Shown in pieces: positions 43,940-53,585 of a stretch of 64,000 nt of DNA. Each line of letters opens with the position of its first letter. Position 1 is the stretch's first letter. The DNA lies in NCBI GenBank assembly GCA_035503915.1, contig DATJSU010000043.1, positions 13,071 to 77,070 of the forward strand, given 5' to 3'. A model generated the notes under the pieces. The model searched no databases, had not been told where the DNA came from, and saw only the letters and a program-made list of their open reading frames with translations. The translations under genes were made by a program, and so were the position numbers. This DNA is from DATJMJ01 sp035503915. GTDB lineage: Bacteria; Actinomycetota; Acidimicrobiia; Acidimicrobiales; Palsa-688.

Positions 43940-44770
43940 TCAGGGGAGCGCTCTTTTCGACTTCGCGTGGAGACGTCGGAGGACCTCCAGTTCTTCGGTG
44001 GTTGGTGGGGCAGTGGTGGAGAGCTCATCAGGGACGACAAGGTCCCAGCCAGTCGCTGCCTTTACTTGCCCCAGGCTGACGCCCGGGTGCAGGTGGGTGA
44101 GCTCGAGCTCTAGTGTCCTTGCGTTGGGGCGCAGCAAGCCGAGGTCGGTTATCACGAGGCTCGGGCCACGCCCTCGCAGCCCACACCTTTCGCGGTCCCC
44201 TCGGCCATGGAGGTAGCCGACCGAAGTCACGAAATCGAGCCGCTCGACAAACGTGCGCAGCGACTGGCGGATAACGATGATCACTTCCCGGCACGAGGCG
44301 GCGATCTCCGGTGCCCCGCCTGCGCCCGGGAGGCGTACCCGCGGGTGGTCGTACGGCCCGATCACCGTGCTGTTGAGGTTGGCGTAACGGTCCAGCTGCG
44401 CGGCCGAAAGGAAACCCACGTCGATACGCCCCGCCTGCAACCAGTAATTGAATATCTCGGGTACCGAGACGACCGTGTCGGCTGTCTCCGCGAGCTCGGC
44501 ATCGCCGATGGACAAGGGCAGGCGGCCAGGCTTGGCGCCAATAGTTCCCGACTCGTATATGAGCACCAGATCGGGCGCATGAGTTGCGCGGGCGAGATTT
44601 GCCGCCGTAGAGGGAAGCCCGATGCCAACGAAACAGACCGTGCCACTGCGCAGCGCCCTCGAGGCGGCCACGGTCATCATTTCGTCCGAGGTGAAGCTGT
44701 CCTCATCAGCGGCTCGCGCCGGCGCGCCGGCGCTCTGGGGCGGCTCGGCCGGCTGAGCCAAAGCAGTCAA
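43940..44770 (-). CDS. pcaJ: 3-oxoadipate CoA-transferase beta subunit (glutaconate-type)
   Basis: The product of about 276 residues is the beta subunit of a family I CoA-transferase. The catalytic glutamate is in LVLIYESGTIGAKP, and FVGIGLPSTAANLARATHAP is typical of the glutaconate-like (CatJ/PcaJ) group. Its alpha partner is not next to it but about 10 kb away at 54605, on the other strand. The two would transfer CoA from succinyl-CoA to 3-oxoadipate. TTG at 44770 is used; the first ~30 residues are unusual and a later start is possible. Confidence 0.85.
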   Translation of the reverse strand: MTALAQPAEPPQSAGAPARAADEDSFTSDEMMTVAASRALRSGTVCFVGIGLPSTAANLARATHAPDLVLIYESGTIGAKPGRLPLSIGDAELAETADTVVSVPEIFNYWLQAGRIDVGFLSAAQLDRYANLNSTVIGPYDHPRVRLPGAGGAPEIAASCREVIIVIRQSLRTFVERLDFVTSVGYLHGRGDRERCGLRGRGPSLVITDLGLLRPNARTLELELTHLHPGVSLGQVKAATGWDLVVPDELSTTAPPTTEELEVLRRLHAKSKRALP

Positions 44771-44795
44771 GGTGCTCTCGTTTAGGTGCTAATGC

Positions 44796-46256
44796 CTAGA
44801 AGGGGAAGGGCCGATGGCTGCGCTGCAGGGTAACCCAGCGCAGTTCGCTGAAGGCTTCCATCCCTGCTCTCCCGCCAAAGCGCCCATAGCCGGAATCGCC
44901 GACCCCCCCGAAGGGCGCCTGTGCTTCGTCGTCTATGGACTGGTCGTTCACGTGGACAATGCCCGTCCGCAGCCTGCGAGCGACCTCGAAGCCGCGCCGC
45001 ACGTCCTCGGTAATGACGCCTGCGGTGAGGCCGTAAGTCGTCGCGTTGGCGGCCGCTACCGCCTCGTCTATGTCTTTGACGGTTTGGACGGTGCACACGG
45101 GGCCAAAGATTTCCTCCTTTTCGAGCCGCATGTCGGGCTTCACGTCCCGGAGCACTGAGGCCGGGTAGACAGCGCCCTGCGGCCGCCCGCCTCCAGCCAT
45201 CACCTGCGCGCCCGAAGCTACCGCCGCTTGCACGAGATCTGCCACGCGCTCGGCGGAGGCTTTCGAGATCAGCGGGCCGATGAGGGTGCCGGCGTCGCGA
45301 GGGTCCCCGGCGGGCAACTTGACGGCCTTTTCGGCCAGGCGGGCGGCAAGCTCTTCGGCGATCGGTTGGGCAGCAATGACCCGATCGGCGCACATGCAGA
45401 TCTGGCCAGAGTTCATGTAGGCGGCAAAAGCGATGGCATTTACGGCATATTCGAGGTCGGCGTCCTCGAGGACTATCACCGAGTTCTTGCCCCCGAGCTC
45501 GAGCACGGCCGGTTTCAAATGAGTCGCCGCGACCACTCCTATCGAGCGGCCGACTTTGGTGGAACCAGTGAAGCTCACCCTCCGCACGCGCGGGTCCGAG
45601 ATGAGAGCCTCGGCGACCGCAGGCGCGTCCTCGGGAGCCGTGGTCACGACGTTGCAGGCCCCAGGTGGGAACCCGGCTGCGGAAAGGACGTCGGCGAGGA
45701 ACAGGCCGGCAGACAAGGGTGAGTTCTCGCTCGGCTTGAGGACGACCGTGTTGCCGGCAGCCAAGGGGGCGGCAACGGCCCGGACCCCCAAAATGATGGG
45801 CGCGTTCCAAGGCGCAAACGAGGCGACCACGCCGGCCGGCTGGCGCATCGCAAATGAGAGGTTGCCCGGTACCGAGCTCGGCAAGACGTCGCCGACGGGC
45901 TGAGTTACCTGTGCCGCCGCCTCCCGCAGGATCTCCGAAGCGAACTGCACGTTGAAGTAGCCCCAACCGGCCACCGAGCCCGTCTCCGAGGTCATCAGGT
46001 CAGCGGCTTCGTGGGCGCGCGACTCGAGGACCGATGCTGCCTGTAAGAACAGCTTCCTGCGCTCGCTTGGCGGCATCGCCGCCCAGTCTTCAAAGGCTGC
46101 TGACGCGGCGTCGACGGCGCGCCGGGCGTCTTCGGGCCCGGCGGCGGGCACCGTCGCGACCGTCTCCCCCGTGAAAGGGTCGGCGTCAGGGGTGCGTTTG
46201 CCGCTCGCAGCCTCGACGTGCTGGCCCCCGATGAGTAAATGGCGTTCCACTGTCAT
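44796..46256 (-). CDS. Aromatic aldehyde dehydrogenase
   Basis: The 486-residue NAD(P)-dependent enzyme has the catalytic cysteine in MNSGQICMCADR and the glutamate in VLELGGKNS; FTGSTKVGRSI is the coenzyme loop. It is most like benzaldehyde/vanillin dehydrogenases. In this cluster it would oxidise 4-hydroxybenzaldehyde (or vanillin), the product of the hydratase-lyase at 53578, to the acid. ATG at 46256 follows AGGAGGAG at ideal spacing. The gene lies between livM and pcaJ in one operon. Confidence 0.85.
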   Translation of the reverse strand: MTVERHLLIGGQHVEAASGKRTPDADPFTGETVATVPAAGPEDARRAVDAASAAFEDWAAMPPSERRKLFLQAASVLESRAHEAADLMTSETGSVAGWGYFNVQFASEILREAAAQVTQPVGDVLPSSVPGNLSFAMRQPAGVVASFAPWNAPIILGVRAVAAPLAAGNTVVLKPSENSPLSAGLFLADVLSAAGFPPGACNVVTTAPEDAPAVAEALISDPRVRRVSFTGSTKVGRSIGVVAATHLKPAVLELGGKNSVIVLEDADLEYAVNAIAFAAYMNSGQICMCADRVIAAQPIAEELAARLAEKAVKLPAGDPRDAGTLIGPLISKASAERVADLVQAAVASGAQVMAGGGRPQGAVYPASVLRDVKPDMRLEKEEIFGPVCTVQTVKDIDEAVAAANATTYGLTAGVITEDVRRGFEVARRLRTGIVHVNDQSIDDEAQAPFGGVGDSGYGRFGGRAGMEAFSELRWVTLQRSHRPFPF

Positions 46257-46275
46257 GGCTCCTCCTGTACTTCTC

Positions 46276-47442
46276 CTACTGGCTCTCCTGCTGGCTCCGA
46301 GCGTCGCCGGCACCGCTTTCGGCGGGCCGAGACCTGGCCCCTGCCCCTCCGGGTACCACTGCTCGTCCCATTACGAAGCGGGAGAGGCCGTGGCGTTCGC
46401 TCACGCCTTCCTGGCTATGAACGTAGTAGCCCACAGGGAAAAAGTGCACGGGCACTTTCGAACTGAACAGCCCCCAGAGCCCCTGGCGCGCCCAGATAGC
46501 CATCCCCATCGCCACGCACCCGAGGATTATCAGGTACCAGACGTCGTAATTGGCAAGAGCCTGCTGGAGGACAAAGAACACCACCGACCCTATTATCGGG
46601 CCCTCGACCGTCCCAAAACCGCCGATCAGGACGGCAAAGATCATGTACGCCGTCCATTGCACATTGAACACGTTCCCCGGCTCCACTTCGAGCTGGCTGA
46701 TGGCGAGGACGGTGCCCGCGCCCGCGCAGCCGGCAGCCGCAAGGAGGTAGACCGCTCGCTTGGCGAGCATCACGCGCGAGCCAAGGCTCCTCGCCCCGAC
46801 CTCGTTGTCGCGCACAGCGGTCAGCACCAAACCGAGCCGGCTCCGCAAGAGGAGGTAGACACCGAGCACGGAGAGGGCTGTAATGCCCAGGCCCAGCCAG
46901 TAGTAGTCACGCAAGAGGTTGCCGGCCCCAAAGCCGTCAAGGCCAGGCACAGCCGTGCCGGTGCCCCCTCCCAAAGAGGCGAAGCGGGCGACAAAAAGAG
47001 CAGCGACCTGTGCGAGGACCCACGTCGCGATTGCAAAGTAGGCGCCTGAGAGGCGGAACACGAGGAACGAGCACGGTAGCGCGAGGACCGCTGCCCCCAC
47101 GATGGCTACGGGCACGGTCCCGAAGGGCTCCCAGCCATGCTGAGAGAGGTAGAGCACCCCGTAGGCGCCCACTCCGATGTACAACTGCTGGCCGACTGAA
47201 ACGAGCCCGACGTAGCCAGCCAAGGCGTTCCACATCGTTGCCATGCAAATGAGGATGAGCAAGTTGACCAGGTCGGAGATAAACCCTTGGCTGGCAATGT
47301 ACGGCAGGACCGCCAGGACCGCGAGCCCGAGCACCCCAACAACCCCCGCCCAGGTGGCGGCACGGCGAGAACGAGTTACAACTATTGCCCGGGCGGGACC
47401 AGTTCGCCCGCTCGAGCCGAGCGCAAAGGTGCTTGCGGTCAC
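46276..47442 (-). CDS. livM: Branched-chain-type ABC permease (LivM)
   Basis: The 388-residue membrane protein is a LivM-type permease. GLVSVGQQLYIGVGAYGVLY and LTAVRDNEVGARSLG are typical; the second matches the loop that meets the ATPases. IFAVLIGGFGTVEGPIIGSV is the late conserved segment. The C-terminus is extended and rich in Gly and Arg. Linkage to aromatic genes suggests uptake of hydroxycinnamates or related acids rather than amino acids. Start GTG overlaps the livH stop. Confidence 0.85.
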   Translation of the reverse strand: MTASTFALGSSGRTGPARAIVVTRSRRAATWAGVVGVLGLAVLAVLPYIASQGFISDLVNLLILICMATMWNALAGYVGLVSVGQQLYIGVGAYGVLYLSQHGWEPFGTVPVAIVGAAVLALPCSFLVFRLSGAYFAIATWVLAQVAALFVARFASLGGGTGTAVPGLDGFGAGNLLRDYYWLGLGITALSVLGVYLLLRSRLGLVLTAVRDNEVGARSLGSRVMLAKRAVYLLAAAGCAGAGTVLAISQLEVEPGNVFNVQWTAYMIFAVLIGGFGTVEGPIIGSVVFFVLQQALANYDVWYLIILGCVAMGMAIWARQGLWGLFSSKVPVHFFPVGYYVHSQEGVSERHGLSRFVMGRAVVPGGAGARSRPAESGAGDARSQQESQ

Positions 47443-48308
47443 AGGACCGCCTTCTTGGGGAACAGCCCCCGCGGGCGCACGGCGAGCACAGCCAAGAAAA
47501 CGAGGTAAGGGAGCATCGAGCCAAAGTCGGGGTCAACGAGCGAGCCCAGAGTAGTCGCCAGGCCGAGCACCATGCCGCCGGCGAGGGTCCCCCACAGCGA
47601 GCCAAGGCCCCCGATAACGACCGCAGCAAAACCATAGAGCAGGTAGGAAGGCCCGCTACTGGGCGAGATCGAGGTGTACATGCCAAGCGCGAGCCCCGCG
47701 AGGGCGACCGTCCCGGCAGCCATCGCCGCCGCCACCCCGAAGAGGTGCCGGTAGTTCGCGCCTACCAATTGCGCAGCTTCCCGGTCGTCGGCAACGGCCC
47801 GGACCATCCTCCCCGTAGCGGTCTTGGTCAAGAACAACTGCACGACAGCGAGCGATACAACTGCCGTGCCGAGGAAGACCATCGATAGGTAAGGGAGCGA
47901 CACCTGGCTCGAGATCTGGACGGAACTGGACACGAGCGAGCCAATATCGAGCGATTGGCTGTTCGCGCTATAGACCTCCTGGAGCACGTTCTCGAGCACG
48001 ATCGAAAGCCCGAATGTGACAAGCAAGGTGGTTATCGGCCCCGAGTCGAGGCTGCGCTGCAGGAAAAGCCTCTGGCCGAAGTAGCCACCGATGACAAACA
48101 CGGGGACCACGAGGACAAAGACCCATATCGCCGGGATGTGGGTCACGGAAATGAGGCTCAAACCGAGGTAAACGGCGGCGACTGCGACATCGCCGTGGGC
48201 GAGGTTGATCACTTCCATGACACCGAACATGAGGGAAAGCCCGCATGCGAAAAGCGCGAACAGCCCTCCGAGGAAGAGCCCCTGGATGATGGCGTTCAGT
48301 ACGTCCAT
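47439..48308 (-). CDS. livH: Branched-chain-type ABC permease (LivH)
   Basis: The 289-residue permease starts MDVLNAIIQGLFLGGLFALF and contains NLAHGDVAVAAVYLGL, as in LivH proteins. VRAVADDREAAQLVGANYRH is the ATPase-coupling loop and YGFAAVVIGGLGSLWGTLAG is conserved. It forms the channel with LivM. ATG at 48308 overlaps the livF stop (ATGA). Confidence 0.9.
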   Translation of the reverse strand: MDVLNAIIQGLFLGGLFALFACGLSLMFGVMEVINLAHGDVAVAAVYLGLSLISVTHIPAIWVFVLVVPVFVIGGYFGQRLFLQRSLDSGPITTLLVTFGLSIVLENVLQEVYSANSQSLDIGSLVSSSVQISSQVSLPYLSMVFLGTAVVSLAVVQLFLTKTATGRMVRAVADDREAAQLVGANYRHLFGVAAAMAAGTVALAGLALGMYTSISPSSGPSYLLYGFAAVVIGGLGSLWGTLAGGMVLGLATTLGSLVDPDFGSMLPYLVFLAVLAVRPRGLFPKKAVL

Positions 48309-49033
48309 CAGCTTGCGCTCCGAGCGCCCTGGGCGATGCCAAAGTACGCAGCCTCGATCTGTTCGACGTCGAGCTCTGCGGGTGCCCCTTGGAGGGCCTG
48401 GCGGCCTTCGAGGAGGCACTGCAACCTGTCCGCAACTTTCAAGGCTTGCCGCACGTCCTGCTCCACGAGCAGGATGCCGAGACCGGAGACAACGAGCTCT
48501 GGCAGGACCGAATATATCCGCCGCAATGCAAGGGGCGACAGGCCGAGGGAAGGCTCGTCGAGCATAAGCGCCCTCGGGTTCGCTAACAGCGCCCTTGCGA
48601 TCGCGACAGCCTGTTGTTCCCCTCCGGAGAGCTGGGAAGCCGGTTGGCGCTTTCGTTCCGCCATCCAGGGGAAAAGTGCAAGGACTTTTGCCATGTCCCA
48701 TGCTCCCGGGCGCCCCTTATAAAGCCCCGCAAGGAGGTTTTCCTCGACGGTGAGAGAGGCGAAAAGGCGGCGTCCCTCGGGCACGAGCACAAGGCCCAGG
48801 GCGACTCTTTTATCCGGTCCCAGGTGAGTTATGTCCCTGCCGTCAAAGACCACCCTGCCCGCAGACGGCGTATGCAACCCGGCAATCGTGCGCAGCAGTG
48901 TCGATTTCCCAGCCCCGTTGGCCCCGATGATCGCTACCACTTCTCCTGCGTTGACTGCCAGGGTCACCCCCCGGACGGCCTCCAACTGCCCGTGGTGGAC
49001 GCTCAGGTCCCGCACTTCGAGCAGAGCGCTCAT
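48308..49033 (-). CDS. livF: ABC ATPase (LivF)
   Basis: The 241-residue ATPase has Walker A GANGAGKSTL, signature SGGEQQAVAIARAL and Walker B LMLDEPSLGLSPL, the usual LivF form. It powers the importer with LivG. The start ATG overlaps the livG stop. Confidence 0.9.
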   Translation of the reverse strand: MSALLEVRDLSVHHGQLEAVRGVTLAVNAGEVVAIIGANGAGKSTLLRTIAGLHTPSAGRVVFDGRDITHLGPDKRVALGLVLVPEGRRLFASLTVEENLLAGLYKGRPGAWDMAKVLALFPWMAERKRQPASQLSGGEQQAVAIARALLANPRALMLDEPSLGLSPLALRRIYSVLPELVVSGLGILLVEQDVRQALKVADRLQCLLEGRQALQGAPAELDVEQIEAAYFGIAQGARSAS

Positions 49034-49884
49034 TCGCCGCTCAGCTCCTCTTCGGTACCGAGGTAGACCTGTTTCACCGTGGGGTCGGAAAGGACTTCAG
49101 CCGGCTTGCCATCAGCGATGATCGCCCCGCCGTCCAGGCAGACGAGCCTTTCGGCAGTTTCCACCAACGCCCGCACCACGTGCTCGACCCAGACGACGGC
49201 CATCGTCTTGTCGCTCCCGCCGCCCGCGCGGGCTTCCCGCACTATCGCGATCAGCTCTGCGACTTCAGGGTCGGTAAGACCAGCGGCCACTTCGTCCAAA
49301 AGGAGCAAGCGAGGCTTGGTGGCAAGAGCACGTGCCAGCTCGAGGCGTTTGCGGGAAAGCAGCCCGAGCTGGCCGGCTGGGCGGTTGGCGTCGCCGGCGA
49401 GCCCCGTCCTGCCGAGGACTTCGTAAGTGTGCTCATTGGCCGCCCGGCTGCGCAGCCCGGCCCCGGCCTGCGCAGCCAAAAGGACGTTCTCGAACACGGT
49501 CATCTTCTCGAAAGGCCGTGGGACCTGGTAAGTGCGACCAATACCCATGCGGCAACGGGCCGATGGGTCGAGACGGTTGACGACTTGGCCGTCGAAGACC
49601 ACGCGGCCGCCGTCGGGGGCCAAGTCACCCGAAATTATGCTGAAGAGGCTCGTCTTGCCGGCGCCATTTGGCCCGACAACGCCCAGCAGCTCTGTCTCTG
49701 CCACGCTCAGGCAGAGCTGGTCGGCCACTACGACGCGGCCAAACCGTTTGGAAACCTGGTCCAGCTCCAGCAAACTGGCGCCAGCCGGCGCGCTCAGCCC
49801 CGGCGAGCGCGCCGTGCCCACCAATGGCGTGCCCTCTCCCGCACCCCTCTCCTCGGTCGTCGCCCTCGGCACAGCGGCAGGCAT
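49030..49884 (-). CDS. livG: ABC ATPase (LivG)
   Basis: The product of about 284 residues has Walker A GPNGAGKTSLF, a LivG-like RTYQVPRPFEKMTVFENV and Walker B LLLLDEVAAGL. The signature reads LGLLSRKRLELARAL, where the normal SGGQ is replaced, as often in LivG-like proteins of aromatic transport systems. The start is uncertain: ATG at 49884 is used, but a GTG at 49926, just after the livK stop, is also possible. Neither has a good ribosome site. Confidence 0.8.
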   Translation of the reverse strand: MPAAVPRATTEERGAGEGTPLVGTARSPGLSAPAGASLLELDQVSKRFGRVVVADQLCLSVAETELLGVVGPNGAGKTSLFSIISGDLAPDGGRVVFDGQVVNRLDPSARCRMGIGRTYQVPRPFEKMTVFENVLLAAQAGAGLRSRAANEHTYEVLGRTGLAGDANRPAGQLGLLSRKRLELARALATKPRLLLLDEVAAGLTDPEVAELIAIVREARAGGGSDKTMAVVWVEHVVRALVETAERLVCLDGGAIIADGKPAEVLSDPTVKQVYLGTEEELSGE

Positions 49885-49930
49885 ATCGCGTGGCGGCAGA
49901 GAGGTCAAGGAACGGTGAGGGCGCACCAGG

Positions 49931-51334
49931 TCATGGGTTGGTTGGCTCGAGCGTCCCGTTGAGCGGCCAGGTGGGAGCGTCGGAATTGTCGACGACGTAC
50001 ATGGCATAAGGGAAATCTGTGAACGACCCGGGCTTGCCTGGTTTCCATTGCACGCCGGCGGCGGGGATGATCGCTACGCCGGGTGCCGGCCCGCTCGTGA
50101 AGTCGACGGACCCGTTCATGCCCTCGTAGCTCATGCTGTGGAGCTTGTCGGCCACGTCCTGGTGGTCGTGCGGGTCACTTGCCGACCTTAACGCGTTATA
50201 AGCGACCTCGAATGCGGCATAGGTCGACCCGATCGCCTGAGTCCACTGCTGGCCTGTGGTGCGCTGGTACTCCAAGGCCAGTTGAGCTGCGGTCTGGCCC
50301 GTGAGGGAGGACTTATAGGGAGCGAACGGTGACCACCAAGAGTCGGTCGCGATATTGTTCACGAGCGGCCCGAGCGCCTTTACGTCGTCGGGGAAAAGGA
50401 GCACCTTTGCAACGGTGGCGATCTTTGGCTTGAAGCCTTGCTGAGCTGCCTGCTTCCAAAATGTGTTGAAGTCGGGCGGGAGCGGGCAGTTGACGAAGAC
50501 CTCGCAATCATCAGACTTGAACTTGTCGATCATGGTCGTAAAGTTCGCCGTCCCGTCCGGGTAGGCGCCACCATCAATGGGCGTGTACCCGGCCGCTTTG
50601 GCAAGGGGTGGGAAACCTGCCCGGAAAGCGTTGCCATCGGAGTCGTTGGGGAACATCTCAGCGACGACCTTGTTCGTCTTGATGCGGTTCCACATCGGGA
50701 TGAAGGTCTTGCCGAACTCCCCTAGGCCAAAGAAGAACACGACGTTGTACTCGAACTTCTCGGTCGGCTTGAGCGGGTCGCCGCCGAGCCCGGCGTACCA
50801 GGACTGCCACGGGACGACCGTCGAGACGCATGGGACCCCTTCGGACTCGCAGAGCACCGCTACGGGGTTGTCGGTCTCGGGAGTCGAGCTCGTGATCATC
50901 AGGTCGACGTTGTTGTTGAGGATCAGGTCGCGGGCGACTTCGGACGCCCGGTTGGGGTCGGACTGGCTGTCTTTGGTAAGGATGGTCACTTCATAGGTCT
51001 TGCCACCGACTTTGACGCCCTTGGTGTACGGCGCGGTCTGGCGGATCGCGCTTATCGCAAAGTTGTTGGAAGTGGCGAAGTCCGCGAGTGCTCCCGTTTG
51101 CGGCCCCACAAAACCGATGGTTATCTTGCTTGCCGAGCTCGCCGAGGTTGTCAAGCGCCTGGCTGCGCTTGCTGCGAACCTGCTCGGCCCCAACAACCTG
51201 TTGGCGCCGAACAAGGCCGCACCGCTACCCATGCCCATCAGCAGCTGGCGGCGCGTCACGAGGTTCGCGTGCTCTTGCGGTCCGCTTGTAGACGCCTGGT
51301 CGGGCGTCGAGGGCTCTCCCCTATTCGGGCCCAC
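49931..51334 (-). CDS. livK: ABC substrate-binding protein (LivK-like)
   Basis: The 467-residue binding protein has a twin-arginine-like N-terminus (TRRQLLMGMGSGAALFGA), so it may be exported folded. The mature part is a periplasmic-binding-protein fold of the LivK type: KITIGFVGPQTGALADFA and DPNRASEVARDLILNNNVDL. It is the first gene of the long minus operon and defines uptake specificity, probably aromatic acids. GTG at 51334 is preferred because AAAGGAGG lies just before it; a TTG at 51355 is earlier. The shared operator starts 26 bases upstream. Confidence 0.85.
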   Translation of the reverse strand: MGPNRGEPSTPDQASTSGPQEHANLVTRRQLLMGMGSGAALFGANRLLGPSRFAASAARRLTTSASSASKITIGFVGPQTGALADFATSNNFAISAIRQTAPYTKGVKVGGKTYEVTILTKDSQSDPNRASEVARDLILNNNVDLMITSSTPETDNPVAVLCESEGVPCVSTVVPWQSWYAGLGGDPLKPTEKFEYNVVFFFGLGEFGKTFIPMWNRIKTNKVVAEMFPNDSDGNAFRAGFPPLAKAAGYTPIDGGAYPDGTANFTTMIDKFKSDDCEVFVNCPLPPDFNTFWKQAAQQGFKPKIATVAKVLLFPDDVKALGPLVNNIATDSWWSPFAPYKSSLTGQTAAQLALEYQRTTGQQWTQAIGSTYAAFEVAYNALRSASDPHDHQDVADKLHSMSYEGMNGSVDFTSGPAPGVAIIPAAGVQWKPGKPGSFTDFPYAMYVVDNSDAPTWPLNGTLEPTNP

Positions 51335-51360
51335 TGGCCCCTCCTTTGTGCTCAAGGAAT

Positions 51361-51406
51361 GTTCGCTATGCGTACGAGGTGTTCACCACGTGTACGGAAT
51401 GTTATA
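51361..51406. promoter_or_regulatory. Shared operator A upstream of livK-pca operon
   Basis: GTTC-N7-GTAC occurs twice at 20-bp spacing (51361, 51381), and a third GTT follows at 51401. The same element is found at 54490-54535. The layout recalls direct-repeat sites of IclR-type regulators of aromatic pathways such as PcaU, but the sequence itself is not one I know. Confidence 0.7.
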
Positions 51407-51458
51407 ACCTGCTGACCCGTGAGCAAAGTGCAGGCCGCCCCCCGGCGCTGCAGGCCTC

Positions 51459-53585
51459 TCAACCCAAGGTGATCAAGGCGTCGAGGGCGACGGTCCCGCG
51501 GCCCTGGCCGAGCACAGCGAGCGGGTTGACCTCGAGCTCAACGACCTTGGGCGTTGCCCGGAAAATGGCTGCTACCAGCTCGACGGTGTCAATGAGCGCC
51601 CCCACGTCTCTCTCGGGCTGGCCACGACCACCCGATAGGACAGGGAAGGCCCGCAGGGACGCCACCGCGGACGCGATCTCGGAACGGTCGGCGTCCTGAG
51701 GGACAATTACGGTGTCGTGGAGGACCTCGGCCCAGACACCTCCCAAACCGATGACTATGTACCCGCCCCAGGCAGGGTCCCGGCGGGCGCCGACGATGAC
51801 TTCGGTCCCACCCTGGACCGCTTCTTCCACCAAGATGCCGTCCAAGCGCGCTCCGGGGCAACGCGTGGAGACCTCTTTCACCATTTGGTCAAACGATGTC
51901 GCCAGTTCTGCACCCGACCCGACTATCGCGACGCCCCCAACGTCGCTCTTGTGGACGATCTCAGGTGACTGCACCTTGAGGACGACCGGGTAGCCGACCC
52001 GGTCAGCCGCCTTGAGAGCGTGCTCGCAAGTGGCAGCCAGTTCCGAGCGCGGGACACGGAGCCCGGACTGGGAGAGCAGCTTCTTTGCCCACACCTCGGT
52101 GATGCGAGGTACTCCGTCAGCCAGCAGCGGCGGCATGGCCCTCGGGGCGACGCGTGCTCCTGCCGCCTGGCGCGCCCCGGCCACGGCTACCAGGTCCCTT
52201 ACAGCGTGGAGCGCCCGGTCGAGAGAACGAAATAGAGGGGCCCCCGCGTCCCAAATAGCGAGCTGGTTGGCTTCCGGTAGGGGCCACGCCCCACCCATGA
52301 CCGTGTAGACGACCGGTTTGTCGGCGACCTCGATGGCGGGCAGGAGGGCGCTCAATTGGTCCCGGCCCTGGCGCTCAGAGCCAGGCATGGTGCAGACGAC
52401 GACTGTCCCAACCCCTTCGTCCCCAAGGAGGACTTCCAAGGCCCGCCGGTACAAGCTAGGGTCATTGAGCCCCATCGCTGTTATGTCCGTCGGGTTGCTC
52501 GCGATGGCGAAGGGAGGGAGCTCGTTGGCGAGGTTTTCCAGGGTCGCTCTCGAAAGTTCGGCCAGGGGAAGGCCGATCGACTCGCAGACGTCAATCGCCA
52601 GGGTCTTGACGGCGCCCGAGTCCGTCATGAGCCCGACGCCTTTGGTGGCCGGCAAGCGTGCTCGGCTCAATAACCCCGCCGAATCGATGAGGGCATCGAG
52701 GGAAGCCGCGAAAAGCACGCCCTCGCGCTCGAGCACCGCTCTCAAGGCACCCTGGTCACCGGCAATGGCCCCCGTGTGGGACTTCGTTGCGGCCCGTGCT
52801 TTTTCGCCCTGGCCGGCGTGCAAGACGCATAGCGCCACACCCAGCTCGCGGGCAGTGACCGCGAGCGCTCGGAACTCATCGGGGCGACGGATTTGTTCGA
52901 CGAGCAAAGCGACCGCCCGCGTGCTGCTGTCCTCGAGGACTGCACCGAGGTAGTCCTCGACGCCCAGGGCTGCTTCGTTGCCAGTCGAAATAGCGTAATT
53001 GACGGTGATGTCCTGGGCCTGGGCAGCATAAGTGAGCCCGAGGGACATCGCGCCGCTTTGCGCAATGATGGCAATGCCCGGCCGGCCCGGCCGGCGGTTG
53101 GGCCTCACGTCACCGAAAGTGAGCGGGGCTCCTTCGGAAAAATTGACCAAACCCAAGCAATTAGGGCCTGCAAGAGCTATCTGGTACTCGCGCGCCGCTG
53201 CCGCGAGCGCCTCCTGCTCGGCAAGGCCTGCCGCGTCAACTTCTCCGTAGCCGGCCGAAAAAACGATGACCCCGCCGACACCGCGGCGGCCGGCTGCCTC
53301 GAGAGCCGGGAGAGCTCCGGGTTTGGGGACCGCGAGGATCGCGACGTCTATGCCTTCGGGGAGGTCATCGACCGAGGGGGCACAGGGCAAGCCCCTGACC
53401 TCGCTGCGCGTCCGGCTTACCAGATGGACCTCGCCGGCGTACCCGAAGCGCTCCATGAGAGCAAGCGGCGCCCCTCCGATGCTGGCCGGGTCATCGGATG
53501 CCCCAACAATCGCCACAGATTTTGGGTGAAGCAGCCGCGAAAGGCAAGGAGCTGTGCCGTTGGAGGGACGGCCGGTATCAGTCAC
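51459..53585 (-). CDS. NDP-forming acyl-CoA synthetase, probable hydroxycinnamate-CoA ligase
   Basis: The 708-residue protein joins the alpha and beta parts of NDP-forming acyl-CoA synthetases. The N-terminal CoA-binding part has SVAIVGASDDPASIGG; the phosphorylated histidine is in KSHTGAIAGD. The C-terminal ATP-grasp part has YPVVLKVQSPEIVHKSDVGG. FerA of Sphingobium SYK-6 is a feruloyl-CoA synthetase of this type. The neighbour is a hydroxycinnamoyl-CoA hydratase-lyase, so activation of p-coumarate or ferulate is likely. GTG at 53585 overlaps the end of that gene. Confidence 0.85.
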   Translation of the reverse strand: MTDTGRPSNGTAPCLSRLLHPKSVAIVGASDDPASIGGAPLALMERFGYAGEVHLVSRTRSEVRGLPCAPSVDDLPEGIDVAILAVPKPGALPALEAAGRRGVGGVIVFSAGYGEVDAAGLAEQEALAAAAREYQIALAGPNCLGLVNFSEGAPLTFGDVRPNRRPGRPGIAIIAQSGAMSLGLTYAAQAQDITVNYAISTGNEAALGVEDYLGAVLEDSSTRAVALLVEQIRRPDEFRALAVTARELGVALCVLHAGQGEKARAATKSHTGAIAGDQGALRAVLEREGVLFAASLDALIDSAGLLSRARLPATKGVGLMTDSGAVKTLAIDVCESIGLPLAELSRATLENLANELPPFAIASNPTDITAMGLNDPSLYRRALEVLLGDEGVGTVVVCTMPGSERQGRDQLSALLPAIEVADKPVVYTVMGGAWPLPEANQLAIWDAGAPLFRSLDRALHAVRDLVAVAGARQAAGARVAPRAMPPLLADGVPRITEVWAKKLLSQSGLRVPRSELAATCEHALKAADRVGYPVVLKVQSPEIVHKSDVGGVAIVGSGAELATSFDQMVKEVSTRCPGARLDGILVEEAVQGGTEVIVGARRDPAWGGYIVIGLGGVWAEVLHDTVIVPQDADRSEIASAVASLRAFPVLSGGRGQPERDVGALIDTVELVAAIFRATPKVVELEVNPLAVLGQGRGTVALDALITLG